In this document: piece by piece, positions 23,840 to 32,270 of the stretch
Layout of the letters: the number at the start of each line of letters is the position of its first letter
How positions within the stretch are numbered: the stretch's first letter is position 1
Source of the DNA: a virus
IMG/VR virus record: IMGVR_UViG_3300037264_000454
Coordinates: 1 to 59,996 of that record
Direction: 5' to 3' (one strand)
DNA: 59,996 nt
Translations under genes and position numbers: made by a program
Notes under the pieces: generated by a model
The model's database searches: none
Told to the model about the DNA's origin: nothing
Seen by the model: only the letters and a program-made list of their open reading frames with translations

Positions 23840-24212
23840 GCAGAATCCTTGCGTCGATGTCCCTGCGGTAGAGCCCGCTTTCGGCGTCTCTGCCGGTGCG
23901 CTCGTCTGCGAAGATGGCGCAGGCGGCGTGGTTGGTCGCGAAGTCCGTGATCGCCAGCCTCAACTGCACGGCGATTGCGTTGCGATTCGTGATGGTCGTC
24001 GCCCAGACCGTGAACTGGTACAGTGGATTACTCGCCAGCACGGGCGAGCCGGAACCGAGCGCCTGCCAGCGAGGCGTGGCGATGCGGGTAAAGACGACGT
24101 GCGGAATGATGGCCCCTTGCGGTCGTTCGTCCTGATAGACGCGCGTGCCAATCAGCGCCGCCAGTCCCGCGAAGGTGCCCAGGTGTGCGACGATGTCGGT
24201 TTCGAGACTCAT
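23826..24212 (-). CDS. Tail completion / terminator protein (DUF3168-like)
   Basis: 128 residues. MSLETDIVAHLGTFAGLAAL, then GTRVYQDERPQGAIIPHVVF and YQFTVWATTITNRNAIAVQL follow the DUF3168/HK97 gp17 pattern (helix, strand with Y-x-x-x-P, central strand). It caps the tail tube and meets the head connector. Order gp10-like then terminator then tail tube is typical. Confidence 0.75.
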   Translation of the reverse strand: MSLETDIVAHLGTFAGLAALIGTRVYQDERPQGAIIPHVVFTRIATPRWQALGSGSPVLASNPLYQFTVWATTITNRNAIAVQLRLAITDFATNHAACAIFADERTGRDAESGLYRRDIDARILHAGA

Positions 24213-24691
24213 GTGCTGGGCAGCGCTTCGTGATAGGACAGGCTGGGCAACTCAGTCTGGTAGACGCGCGAACCCGTGAAGGCGGCCTCGACTGCCATCA
24301 CGACTTCGCCGCCGATGATGCGGTTGATCTGGTCGCGCTTGGACTCAACGGCGGGGCGCACGAACGGACGCGGCTCCTGCGCGTACGTGCCGAACTCCTG
24401 ATAGGCCGCGTAGTCGACGTGCGGGCCGACCAGGATGCTGTTGCCGTCAACCTCAGTGATGCCGATCGAGTTGAGCAGCGTGCCCGTGTCGATGATGTGC
24501 ATGCGTTGCACGTTGAGCTTCATCTCGCGCTCGAGCACGAAGCCCGCGTGCATGAGCGCGTTGGGCACCACCATCTCGGTAGTCACGGCAGACCGCAGGA
24601 AGCCTTGCGCCACTTCGTAGTCGCCGACCACGTCGAAGGTCACGGCGCCGGAACCGTACGCGCCTGCGGTCCTGTAGCCTGCGCCGCTCAC
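24209..24691 (-). CDS. HK97 gp10-like head-tail component
   Basis: 160 residues from GTG at 24691 (GTGA). HAGFVLEREMKLNVQRMHII, then DTGTLLNSIGITEVDG, then VGPHVDYAAYQEFGTYAQEP matches the gp10-like family (conserved Y-x-x-x-x-E-x-G-T). Acts at the head-tail joint. Confidence 0.8.
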   Translation of the reverse strand: MSGAGYRTAGAYGSGAVTFDVVGDYEVAQGFLRSAVTTEMVVPNALMHAGFVLEREMKLNVQRMHIIDTGTLLNSIGITEVDGNSILVGPHVDYAAYQEFGTYAQEPRPFVRPAVESKRDQINRIIGGEVVMAVEAAFTGSRVYQTELPSLSYHEALPST

Positions 24692-25086
24692 GTCGTCACC
24701 GCCGTCAGTCCGACTTCGATGCCGGACGGACCCTCGACGGGTTCGCCCTGCACGTCGAAGACGAGCGCCGTCGCCAGCGTCTCGCCGAAGCGGGTGACGA
24801 CCTTGAGCCGATCCTTGGCATTGACGGCCGTACCGTGTGGCAGGCGCGCGGTCGTGTCGACGTTGACGAGCGTGCCGTCGGACGTGCGCCATTCACTGCG
24901 CTGCGTGTTGCTCGGCTTGAAGTTGATGCCGCAGACGATGGCGGTCCCGTACGTGTAGGTGGCCACAAGCTGCCCCTCTGCGTCGGCGGCCGAAGTCTGT
25001 ACCCCGATCTGACACGTGTCCTGCATCGCGCCCTGTTGCGTGGCGCGCATGGCGGCGAGTTCGGCGGCGGCGAAGATGGCGCTCAT
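24688..25086 (-). CDS. Head closure (stopper) protein
   Basis: 132 residues. Strand-rich SPP1 gp16/lambda FII-like fold by context: CQIGVQTSAADAEGQLVATY, then IVCGINFKP and DRLKVVTRFGETLATALVFD. Placed between the adaptor (25219-25674) and the gp10-like protein, as expected for the stopper ring. Confidence 0.7.
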   Translation of the reverse strand: MSAIFAAAELAAMRATQQGAMQDTCQIGVQTSAADAEGQLVATYTYGTAIVCGINFKPSNTQRSEWRTSDGTLVNVDTTARLPHGTAVNAKDRLKVVTRFGETLATALVFDVQGEPVEGPSGIEVGLTAVTT

Positions 25087-25226
25087 ACGATGTGCTCGCG
25101 GTTGGAGTTGGCGTAGAGGTCGAGCATGATGAGATCGGGGTCTTCACCGGCGGCGGCGCGCTCAAGGCACTCCGCGAGTCTGTTGAGGCTCATCAGAACG
25201 ACGCAGTTCGGGGGCGCGTCAGTCAT
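25083..25226 (-). CDS. 47-aa hypothetical protein
   Basis: ATG at 25226, 8-nt overlap with the adaptor stop. MTDAPPNCVVLMSLNRLAEC, then ERAAAGEDPDLIMLDLYANS. Helical. Coupled between head-tail genes. Confidence 0.6.
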   Translation of the reverse strand: MTDAPPNCVVLMSLNRLAECLERAAAGEDPDLIMLDLYANSNREHIV

Positions 25227-25674
25227 CGTCTTCGGCGCGATTGACGATGTAGGACTCGGTGCCGGCCAGCGAACCCGTCGCAACGCCCTGATAGTCCTGC
25301 TCGAAGTAGGCGTCGACGTGGATGCGCAGCGATCCGGGCGCGCGCCTGGATGCGTAGTAGCGTTCGCGCTTGGCAGCCTGTTCGTAGAGCTGAGAGCGTT
25401 TGTAGCTGCCGCCGTCTGCGGAGAAGTCATAGGAGCTGCCCGCCAGCGCCGCCGCCTTCTCGCCCCATATCTGCGCGGCGGCGGCGTTGAGGTCGTAGGT
25501 CGGCGTCCAGTTGGTGTTCTCGGTACCGTCTGAGAGCGTGGGCATGTAGCCGAGGGAATCGTAGAGGGGGTAGCGTTCGATGTAGCCGCCGAGCGTGATG
25601 TCCGAGTAGGTGGCGGTCGTCGTCTCGGCGGTCATGCGGCGCAGCATCGCGACTTCGGCAGCGGATGCGCTCAT
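25219..25674 (-). CDS. Head-tail adaptor (gp6/gp15-like)
   Basis: 151 residues. Starts MSASAAEVAMLRRMTAETTT; an AAAAQIWGEKAAALAGSSYD helix, then SQLYEQAAKRERYYASRR, fits helical adaptor proteins that bind the portal. Context (upstream of the stopper and gp10-like genes) supports this. Confidence 0.7.
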   Translation of the reverse strand: MSASAAEVAMLRRMTAETTTATYSDITLGGYIERYPLYDSLGYMPTLSDGTENTNWTPTYDLNAAAAQIWGEKAAALAGSSYDFSADGGSYKRSQLYEQAAKRERYYASRRAPGSLRIHVDAYFEQDYQGVATGSLAGTESYIVNRAEDDD

Positions 25675-27305
25675 GCGTCCTCCTCAGGTCGGGCGACGAC
25701 GGTCCATGCGGCCCAAAGGAGCGTCACGCGACTGTTCACGAGCGGGTCGGCCGTGGGGATGACCACGTATGCGGCGAAGTCGTGAGTGCCGACGTCCATC
25801 GCGGTCGTCTGTGCGGACGTGAGTGCGCAGGTGAAGCTGTCGGTGGCCGTAACGGTGCAGGCGTAGTCGTCACCGTCCATGACGATCTCGACGGTGTGTC
25901 CGGTCAGCGACGGCCAAGCGGTATTCGTCCAACTCAGTTCGCGGTCGTCGGCGGCGGCGTAGGAGTCGTCTTGCGTGATCTCGACAGAGCCGTCTGCGAG
26001 TACGGGGTTGGGGAACGCGCGCGCCTCGGCGACGGTGAAGAGGGCGGGAACAGCAGGGGGAGGCGTGACGACGGGGGTCTCGATGCCGAGCAGTTCGTCC
26101 ATCGCGGCCTGAGCCACGGCGAACAGCGCCGCGTGACCGGCGTTGTTGGGGTGCCAGGCATCGGATACTCCGCCGACTGTCTCGACTCCTGCGGGTCCGG
26201 CCATCGTGGGCTCGTCCTTGATGGCTGATATGTCGACATAGACGGCAGTATCCCCGTACTCAGCGGCGATGGCCTCAATGATGGCGTCGTTGACCTCGCG
26301 GCCGGGAGCGCCAGCATCGGCCAGCGACTCGCGCCATGTGGACATCAGGACGAACAGGCAGTCGGCGTTTCCGGCTAGTGCCGCATCGAGGATGGTGCGA
26401 TAGGACGCCTCGAAGGCCACGGGGTCGGTCGCTAGGTCGTTGGTGCCCAGCTCGATGAGGCAGATCAGCGGCGCGTCTGCCTCGATGGTTGCGGCCTCAG
26501 CCGCCGCGTCAGCAGTCGTTCCGCCGGACATGGAGAGCGTGCTGGGCGTCGCGTATCCCAGCCCCGTGATCCAGTCAGAGAGCTGGTGGGCGAAACTGTT
26601 GATGGCCGCTTCGGCGTACAGGCCGGCGGTGAGTGAGTCGCCGATGAACAGCGGCGCGGAGACGCGGACGCTGGTACTCTGGTCTGCGGTGCCGGACCAG
26701 TTGCATCCTGCGGTGGCGCCGTCGAAATACGGCACGGCGGCGACGGTCTTGGTGAGTACCGGGTAGCGCCAGCGGAGGGTAATCGTGTCGCCAGCGACGC
26801 CGGTGGCGACGTTGACCCATACACGAATCCACGAACAGGCGTAGGTAGCGGCGGCGGTAAAGGTGGTGGAGACTTCGATGGGAGTCCATGAACTTGCCAG
26901 CGCCGGGAACGGCGCGGTGCCGATGTCGCCCACCGCCTGGTTGGTGATGTCGATCCCGCCGTATCCGGCCCCGACGCGGACGGCCCGGGCGTTGCTGGCC
27001 TCCAGTTGATACTCCATACCCAGCGAGCCGGGGTCGCCGCTGGTGAAGTCACCGGCGATTCCATAAGCGAGCAGGGCGACGGCGGAGTGCTCCCCGCCGG
27101 TGAGGTCGAGCGCGTGTACGGTGTAGACGATCTCGTGATAGAAGGTGCCGTCCCCGTTGGCGATGAGGTCTTTGGCAACTGAGCCGTGCCCGTCGTGGAA
27201 GTCTGTCCAACCCCGGAGCGTGCCCGCCTCGTCGGGAAGGCCCGTGGTCCCGTACTCGATCAGACGAGGGTTGCGGAGAAGGTTGGTATTGGCGTCGACG
27301 GTCAT
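25671..27305 (-). CDS. Virion-associated GDSL/SGNH hydrolase
   Basis: 544 residues. Residues ~1-210 form a beta-sandwich like a carbohydrate-binding module (ends VPYFDGATAGCNWSG). Residues ~215-430 are an SGNH esterase: block I FIGDSLTAG (catalytic Ser), a Gly in SMSGGTT (block II), block III IELGTNDL, block V DAWHPNNAGH (Asp and His). The C-terminal ~110 residues look Ig-like (TFTVAEARAF to the end). It may deacetylate host surface glycans during adsorption. It is unusual to find this between head-tail adaptor genes. Confidence 0.85.
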   Translation of the reverse strand: MTVDANTNLLRNPRLIEYGTTGLPDEAGTLRGWTDFHDGHGSVAKDLIANGDGTFYHEIVYTVHALDLTGGEHSAVALLAYGIAGDFTSGDPGSLGMEYQLEASNARAVRVGAGYGGIDITNQAVGDIGTAPFPALASSWTPIEVSTTFTAAATYACSWIRVWVNVATGVAGDTITLRWRYPVLTKTVAAVPYFDGATAGCNWSGTADQSTSVRVSAPLFIGDSLTAGLYAEAAINSFAHQLSDWITGLGYATPSTLSMSGGTTADAAAEAATIEADAPLICLIELGTNDLATDPVAFEASYRTILDAALAGNADCLFVLMSTWRESLADAGAPGREVNDAIIEAIAAEYGDTAVYVDISAIKDEPTMAGPAGVETVGGVSDAWHPNNAGHAALFAVAQAAMDELLGIETPVVTPPPAVPALFTVAEARAFPNPVLADGSVEITQDDSYAAADDRELSWTNTAWPSLTGHTVEIVMDGDDYACTVTATDSFTCALTSAQTTAMDVGTHDFAAYVVIPTADPLVNSRVTLLWAAWTVVARPEEDA

Positions 27306-27631
27306 CCCGCCACCTCTTTCAGATCGCCAACTGGCTTCTCAATGGGTTCCTCAACCGGAGCCGCGACAGCCACACTCGCCAGAAACGCCGCCGCGTCCTT
27401 CTCCGGCACCGGTTCCACCTTCGCCTCTTCGATGACCTTGCCCGCGTCCTTGCCCGTGCCCATGACCGGGGCGATCTTGCGGTAGACGACTTGGATTGGG
27501 CCGGTTGACTTCAATGCGTAGTCGGCGGGGGCGAGGTCTTTGGCTCCGAAGTAGGTCACGGAAACGTAGGTGTCGTGGTCGATGGATTGGACACTTGGAT
27601 GCCAGATTCCGTTGAGCCAGCCGCTCATCAT
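27302..27631 (-). CDS. Hypothetical virion-module protein
   Basis: 109 residues from ATG at 27631 (ATGATGAGC; ATGA-type overlap). N-terminal strands (YVSVTYFGAKDLAPADYALK), Pro/Glu-rich tail (AAPVEEPIEKPVGDLKEV). Lies between two glycan-binding-like structural genes. Unknown. Confidence 0.6.
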   Translation of the reverse strand: MMSGWLNGIWHPSVQSIDHDTYVSVTYFGAKDLAPADYALKSTGPIQVVYRKIAPVMGTGKDAGKVIEEAKVEPVPEKDAAAFLASVAVAAPVEEPIEKPVGDLKEVAG

Positions 27632-28971
27632 CCGACCAGCTTGTAGGCCGTGCCATCGCTGGCAAGGGGTATGACCAAGGTGTTTGCGTAGCCCCGGTCG
27701 CGGAAGAAGCGCACGAGGTCGGCTCCTGTCCTGCCAGCCGTTAGGCCAGTGGAGAGGGCGAGGCGGTTGGTTGCGCCGATGTCGGATGGGGATACGACAC
27801 AGGAACCGATGTATGAAATCCCATGTATTCCACCCGTGAACCACGACCCCACCCTGACCGCCGTCACAGTTCCCGGCGTCTTTACCAAAGCGACCTTCTG
27901 CGCGGCGGCAACGCCATCGGTGACTAGGTCTTGGGTGCTACCGGCGACGTGGCTGGCTATCACCGCGTGCGTGGTCCCGGCTGCGTGGGAAATACCCGCC
28001 GACGTAATGGCGGTCGCTGCCGACGCCTGTCGTCCCATTCCGTCCCAATAGTTCGCAGAAGCCTTCTCTAGGAGCCACGCCTCGGATGCGTCGGCATCGT
28101 TCACGCTCAAGAGAATGTGCTCCGCACTGTCGTTACCAGCCCAGAGGGAGGTTACTCTCGCGGCTAGAGTCCCCGCCGCCTCAATCGCTCCGGCAGCGAA
28201 CGGATTGGCGTACTCCAGAACCGAAACCGCCCGCGTAGACGTACTAGCATTCGCCGCCCCCGTCCACGCGCATCCCCCGCCGGTGCTGCTGCCGTCGAAG
28301 TAGGGGGTGAGGACGGCGGATTTTTCTACCTGGACGTCGTCGATGGTGATGTCGATGGTGTCGGTCGCGTCGAGACCGGTGACTAGTACGACTTGGGCGC
28401 GAATCTTGGTTGCCGTCGCCGGGACGGTGAATACGTAAGAGTATCGCGTCCACTCGGTTGTGTCGGGGAGTGCGGAACCGTTCTCGGACGAGACGAATGT
28501 CGGAGTGTTCGTGTAGTAGAGCAGCACCGGGTAGGTGGTCGTCTCTCCCACGATGGATGACTTGTAGAAGAACGACAGAGTTACCTTGTCCCCGGCAGCA
28601 AAGGAGGAATCGGCTGTCTGGGCCGTCTGCTGAATGGTGAACGTCGCCCCGCTGACCCCACCAGCGGCGGTGTACGTTACCCGTTGCGCTACGCCTCCCG
28701 CCCGTCCCGAAACGATGCTCCACACGTCGCCGGTTGCCGTGCCGTTGTTGTTGTAGCCTGTCGCCGCCCCACCAACGTATGCTTCCATAGACGGATTCGT
28801 ACAGTAGTTGGTCTGAGCCGGGAGAAAGAGCCGTCCGGGGCCGTCGTAGGTCGTCCAGCCGGTCGAGGTCGTGGGCTGGACCGTTTGCAGGTAGCCAAGC
28901 CGCGTCATCGCATCAAGCGCGACGGCGGAGTTCGTGGACGCGGCTCGGCGTCTGAGTGCTACGCGGTTCAC
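27628..28971 (-). CDS. Large structural protein with carbohydrate-binding-like domains
   Basis: 447 residues from GTG at 28971. Ser/Thr/Gly-rich beta protein with a jelly-roll pattern (SLSFFYKSSIVGETTTYPVL-like strands). It shares PYFDGxxxGCxWTG with the SGNH hydrolase, suggesting a common module. The C-terminal part has LamG-like strands (AVIASHVAGSTQDLVTDG). Probably a surface fibre or decoration that binds glycans. Confidence 0.65.
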   Translation of the reverse strand: MNRVALRRRAASTNSAVALDAMTRLGYLQTVQPTTSTGWTTYDGPGRLFLPAQTNYCTNPSMEAYVGGAATGYNNNGTATGDVWSIVSGRAGGVAQRVTYTAAGGVSGATFTIQQTAQTADSSFAAGDKVTLSFFYKSSIVGETTTYPVLLYYTNTPTFVSSENGSALPDTTEWTRYSYVFTVPATATKIRAQVVLVTGLDATDTIDITIDDVQVEKSAVLTPYFDGSSTGGGCAWTGAANASTSTRAVSVLEYANPFAAGAIEAAGTLAARVTSLWAGNDSAEHILLSVNDADASEAWLLEKASANYWDGMGRQASAATAITSAGISHAAGTTHAVIASHVAGSTQDLVTDGVAAAQKVALVKTPGTVTAVRVGSWFTGGIHGISYIGSCVVSPSDIGATNRLALSTGLTAGRTGADLVRFFRDRGYANTLVIPLASDGTAYKLVG

Positions 28972-29936
28972 TAGCTCGCGAACCGGTAGGCGGAGATCAC
29001 GGGCGTGAGCACGGCGGCTCCATCCGAGTTGCTGATGCCCAAGTAGCCCGTGAGCCCGTCCGTGTACTGGTCGAGCGTGTAGCCAAGGGTCGTGCTGTCC
29101 GCCGCAATCGCAGTCGCAGCACCGTCGCGCACGAGACTCGCGAGCGTGGTGTGGGTGACGACGCAAGCGCCAGCGGCGGTGCCGGTGACGGCCTGAATGG
29201 TGTACGCGCCGTTGACGGCCTTGGGAACGATCGTGACGATGCCAGCGGCGGGAGTAGCGGTGACGCCCGGTACGCCGTAGTTCGTCGCCGTGATGTGGCC
29301 GAGCGCGTTGACGATAGCGACGGCCGTGCCCTGCGTGTTGGTGAGCGCGACCTCGGCGCCGTCTGAGTTGACGGCCGTGACGCCGGTGACGGCCGTATCG
29401 GCGTTGATACAGCGGGTCAGCGAAGCCGCAGCCGTGGCCGCGTTCGTGCGCGTGAACTCGCGGTCTGAGATGGCCTCGGCGGCGGCGCCGGTGTAGGTCT
29501 TCGAGTCGACGCCGTTAGCGGACGTGACGACGATCGTCTCCAGCAGGTCGCAAGCGGTGACGGTCAGTGCCGTGCCGTAGTTGATGGCGGCGGCGAGTTC
29601 GACCCCGTCGGCCGTGCCGTTGCCGTCGATGGCGAACTGGCGGGAGGCGCGGACGTTCGTGTTCGTCTCGGCGGTGAAGGTCAGGCCGCCGACGAACACG
29701 GTATGGGTGTTGGCGAGCGTGTTGCCCGACACGTCCAGCGTGACGCTCTGGACGATATCGGGCGAGACGTACGCCTGCACGGACGCGGCCTTGTCGGACT
29801 TGATGATCCACTTGATGCGCGCCGCCGTGCCCGGACAGCGCACGTACAGGACGCCCGCGATCGGGATGGTGGTGATCTTGCCGAGCCCACCAGTGGAGCC
29901 GGTGGCGGCAGCTAGGACGAGCTTGTTCGATGCCAT
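28971..29936 (-). CDS. Structural beta-rich protein
   Basis: 321 residues, ATG at 29936. Repeating Thr/Ala/Val-rich strands (VTLDVSGNTLANTHTVFVGG, then TFTAETNTNVRASRQFAIDG). No catalytic motif. Composition and context fit a capsid decoration or fibre protein. Confidence 0.65.
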   Translation of the reverse strand: MASNKLVLAAATGSTGGLGKITTIPIAGVLYVRCPGTAARIKWIIKSDKAASVQAYVSPDIVQSVTLDVSGNTLANTHTVFVGGLTFTAETNTNVRASRQFAIDGNGTADGVELAAAINYGTALTVTACDLLETIVVTSANGVDSKTYTGAAAEAISDREFTRTNAATAAASLTRCINADTAVTGVTAVNSDGAEVALTNTQGTAVAIVNALGHITATNYGVPGVTATPAAGIVTIVPKAVNGAYTIQAVTGTAAGACVVTHTTLASLVRDGAATAIAADSTTLGYTLDQYTDGLTGYLGISNSDGAAVLTPVISAYRFAS

Positions 29937-29963
29937 GAGGTTGCCTTTCTGCCGCCCTCGGCG

Positions 29964-30356
29964 TTAGACGTGGAGGTACTCGACGTGCAGGTATCCCGCA
30001 AAGCCGACGGTCGAAGCCGAACCCGTCGCCGTGATGTACTGCGTTGAGGTCATGATGGGCAGCGAGTCAGCGGGATCTCCGTAGGCGAAGCAGTTGAGGG
30101 CCGAAGCGGCCGTCAGGGTTGCGATGGCATCGACGGCGTTCAGGAACGTGGTCGCGGAAGTCGTCGCGTTGGCGGCGACTCCGACGGAGAGGTTGGCGGC
30201 GCCCGTCGAGGGCGTGGTCGTGTAGATGGTCGCCCGAGTGATGATGATGCTGCCACCCTCGGGATTGATGGCCGATCCGACCTCGCCGCCGGCAAACAGA
30301 AGCGCGCCGGTGAGCGGGACGCAGAACGACCCCTTGCCTGTGACTGGCGTAGTCAT
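29964..30356 (-). CDS. Capsid-associated beta protein, paralogue 1
   Basis: 130 residues. Shares the layout GKG-F-P-TG...NPEG-IIITR...STGAANLSVG...GDPADSL...GY-HVEYLHV with the next gene, so the two are tandem duplicates. Likely a decoration protein. Confidence 0.7.
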   Translation of the reverse strand: MTTPVTGKGSFCVPLTGALLFAGGEVGSAINPEGGSIIITRATIYTTTPSTGAANLSVGVAANATTSATTFLNAVDAIATLTAASALNCFAYGDPADSLPIMTSTQYITATGSASTVGFAGYLHVEYLHV

Positions 30357-30365
30357 ATCAGCGCC

Positions 30366-30773
30366 TCAGACGTGGACGTATTCGACGTAGCAGCGGCCCG
30401 TGTAGCCGACCGTGGTGGCCGAGCCGAAAGCCGCGATAACGCCGTCGGCGGCGAGAACCACGAGGGCGTCGGCGGGGTCGCCACAGGCGAGACCCTGGAC
30501 GGCGGTTCCGGCCGAAGCGGCCTGCGCGGCGGCGGCGAAGATGTTGGCCACGTCATGCGCGGCAACGGCGGTTGCGGCCGTGCCGACGGTGATGTTCGCG
30601 GCTCCGGTCGAGTTGGTGATCCCGTAGAGAACGCAGCGCGTGATGATGACTGCCGCGCCCTCGGGGTTGACGACGTAGCCGAGAGACCCGGCGGCGGTCG
30701 CGTCGTGGGCGGCTTGGCCGGTGACGGGGAACGACAGCCAACCCTTCCCGTGTACAGCGGTTGCGAGTGCCAT
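30366..30773 (-). CDS. Capsid-associated beta protein, paralogue 2
   Basis: 135 residues, ATG at 30773. Same pattern as its neighbour: VNPEGAAVIITRCVLYGITN, then STGAANITVG and CYVEYVHV at the end. Tandem duplication with diverged sequence; ten bases separate the two genes. Confidence 0.7.
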   Translation of the reverse strand: MALATAVHGKGWLSFPVTGQAAHDATAAGSLGYVVNPEGAAVIITRCVLYGITNSTGAANITVGTAATAVAAHDVANIFAAAAQAASAGTAVQGLACGDPADALVVLAADGVIAAFGSATTVGYTGRCYVEYVHV

Positions 30774-30790
30774 GTGTGCTCCTTGTCAGG

Positions 30791-30816
30791 CGGGGGCGGC
30801 CGGATTGCCGCCCCCG
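30791..30816 (-). terminator. 10-bp GC stem-loop between structural genes
   Basis: cgggggcggc (30791-30800) pairs perfectly with gccgcccccg (30807-30816), 6-nt loop. Lies in the 54-bp gap downstream of the head-fibre gene; no U-run. May reduce read-through or stabilise the upstream mRNA end. Confidence 0.5.
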
Positions 30817-30827
30817 TTCGGGGTGCG

Positions 30828-31760
30828 TTACGTAGTTGTGTAGAAGCCGCAAACGACGACGTCGAAGCCCGTGGCGGTCGCGTAGGTGGCGTCGCCACCC
30901 GCGCAGTAGACCAGCAGACCCTTGTTCGCTACCGCAGTCGTGCCGCCGGAGGTGATGCCGGTGATAACGGGTGTGCCGGTGACGTGGTTGTGCCAGACAC
31001 CGGCCGCGAGGTCGGCGATAACGTGGCTCAGGAAGATGGCACCGGCGTCTTCCTTGACGCCCACGGTCGCGGGGCCGGAGACGTTGCCGCCCGTGGCCCT
31101 CATCAGGATGGACAGGACGTGGAAGCGCTGCCCCGCGACGGCGGGAACAGCCACGCCGGTGCCGGCCGTGACGGCAGCGGCGAGGTGGCTTGTGCGGTAG
31201 ATGAGCGGAGTACCCGCCACGGCGGCGTCAAGCTGAGCCGCCGTCGAGGCGACGGACGTGCCGCCGATCTTGAGGTCGGTGATGTCCAGCGAGGCGACCT
31301 TGTTGGTGCCGGTTGCCGTCGAGACGACCTTGCCAGCCGCCGTGGTGCCAGCCGTGACGCCCGCAGTCAGGTTGAGGTTTGCGGCGGTAGCGGTTACGGC
31401 AGTGCCCGCAACGGCACCGAGGTAGAGTCCGCTATCGGCGATCACGAGCGTGTCCAGGTTCTTGTTGGCGCCAAGAACGGCGGTCTTGCTGGCCTCGGCG
31501 ACGCCTACGGCTCCGGCGCGGTCGTTGTAGTTCAACTCGGCAGCGGTCGCGGTTACGGCCGTACCGGCAGCGGCGCCGAGCTTAAGCCCGCCGTCGGTGA
31601 TGACGATGGTGTCGATGTGCTTGTCCGTGGTGGTGACTACGGCTTTACCGGCGAGTACGGTGCCGGCGGTGACACCGTCGAGGACGTCGATTTCAGCGGC
31701 GGTGAGAATGTTGCTCGTACCGCTACCGGTCGAGCCCCACTTTGTCGGGAACCAAGTCAT
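30828..31760 (-). CDS. Head-fibre-like repeat protein
   Basis: 310 residues, ATG at 31760. Two to three repeats of a unit with AGTAVTATAAELN, preceded by VLGANKNLDTLVIADSG-type stretches, as in phage head-fibre proteins. The C-terminal ~130 residues (RFHVLSILMRATGGNVSGPA to VVVCGFYTTT) resemble a globular tip similar in style to the two paralogues downstream. Confidence 0.65.
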   Translation of the reverse strand: MTWFPTKWGSTGSGTSNILTAAEIDVLDGVTAGTVLAGKAVVTTTDKHIDTIVITDGGLKLGAAAGTAVTATAAELNYNDRAGAVGVAEASKTAVLGANKNLDTLVIADSGLYLGAVAGTAVTATAANLNLTAGVTAGTTAAGKVVSTATGTNKVASLDITDLKIGGTSVASTAAQLDAAVAGTPLIYRTSHLAAAVTAGTGVAVPAVAGQRFHVLSILMRATGGNVSGPATVGVKEDAGAIFLSHVIADLAAGVWHNHVTGTPVITGITSGGTTAVANKGLLVYCAGGDATYATATGFDVVVCGFYTTT

Positions 31761-32263
31761 GTGCGTGCTCCTTCTGGCACCTTGTCAGGATGCGTCCGCA
31801 GCAGTGAGGCCACGGATTGCTTTGTGATGCCGAATCGTTTGCCGAGGCGGTGGATGCCCCATGACTGTCCGCGAAGCTCGAAGAGTTCCGCGTATTGCTC
31901 GGACGTGAGCTTCGAGTTCGCGTTGTCCGTGAGGCACTGTCGCGTCTCGGGATGTGTGTACATGCCGTTCTCCGCGCCCCTTGCTGTGCGGTTGCGGAGA
32001 ACGGCATCCTGTCGATTCTGCTTCTGCGTTCCCACGTACAGGTGATCCGGGTTGACACACGACGGGTTGTCGCAGTGGTGGCAGACAAGCAGTCCATCGG
32101 GGATTGGGCCGACGAAGAGTTCGTAGGCCACGCGATGGGCGCGAGCACTGCCACGGCTACCGAAGCGGAAGCACCCGTAGCCCTTGGCCGTGCGTGCTGC
32201 CGTCCACTCCCAACACCCGTTGGGGCCGTCTTGGTTCACCTTGTCGAGGAATCGCCGCATCAC
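31757..32263 (-). CDS. HNH homing-type endonuclease between capsid genes
   Basis: 168 residues, ATG at 32263. GCWEWTAARTAKGYGCFRFG, then AHRVAYELFVGPIPDGLLVC, HHCDNPSCVNPDHLYVGT (HNH core with Cys), GTQKQNRQD, and a C-terminal HTH (LGKRFGITKQSVASLL) likely for target recognition. Overlaps the next gene by ATGA. Freestanding homing nuclease inserted in the structural operon. Confidence 0.88.
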   Translation of the reverse strand: MMRRFLDKVNQDGPNGCWEWTAARTAKGYGCFRFGSRGSARAHRVAYELFVGPIPDGLLVCHHCDNPSCVNPDHLYVGTQKQNRQDAVLRNRTARGAENGMYTHPETRQCLTDNANSKLTSEQYAELFELRGQSWGIHRLGKRFGITKQSVASLLRTHPDKVPEGART

Positions 32264-32270
32264 TCTCCTA

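Noticed and set aside
30372-32045. Long plus-strand open frame (about 557 codons)
   Set aside because: It lies antisense to three well-supported structural genes, has Gly/Val/Arg-biased low-complexity translation and no ribosome site. In high-GC DNA, antisense frames stay open by chance.
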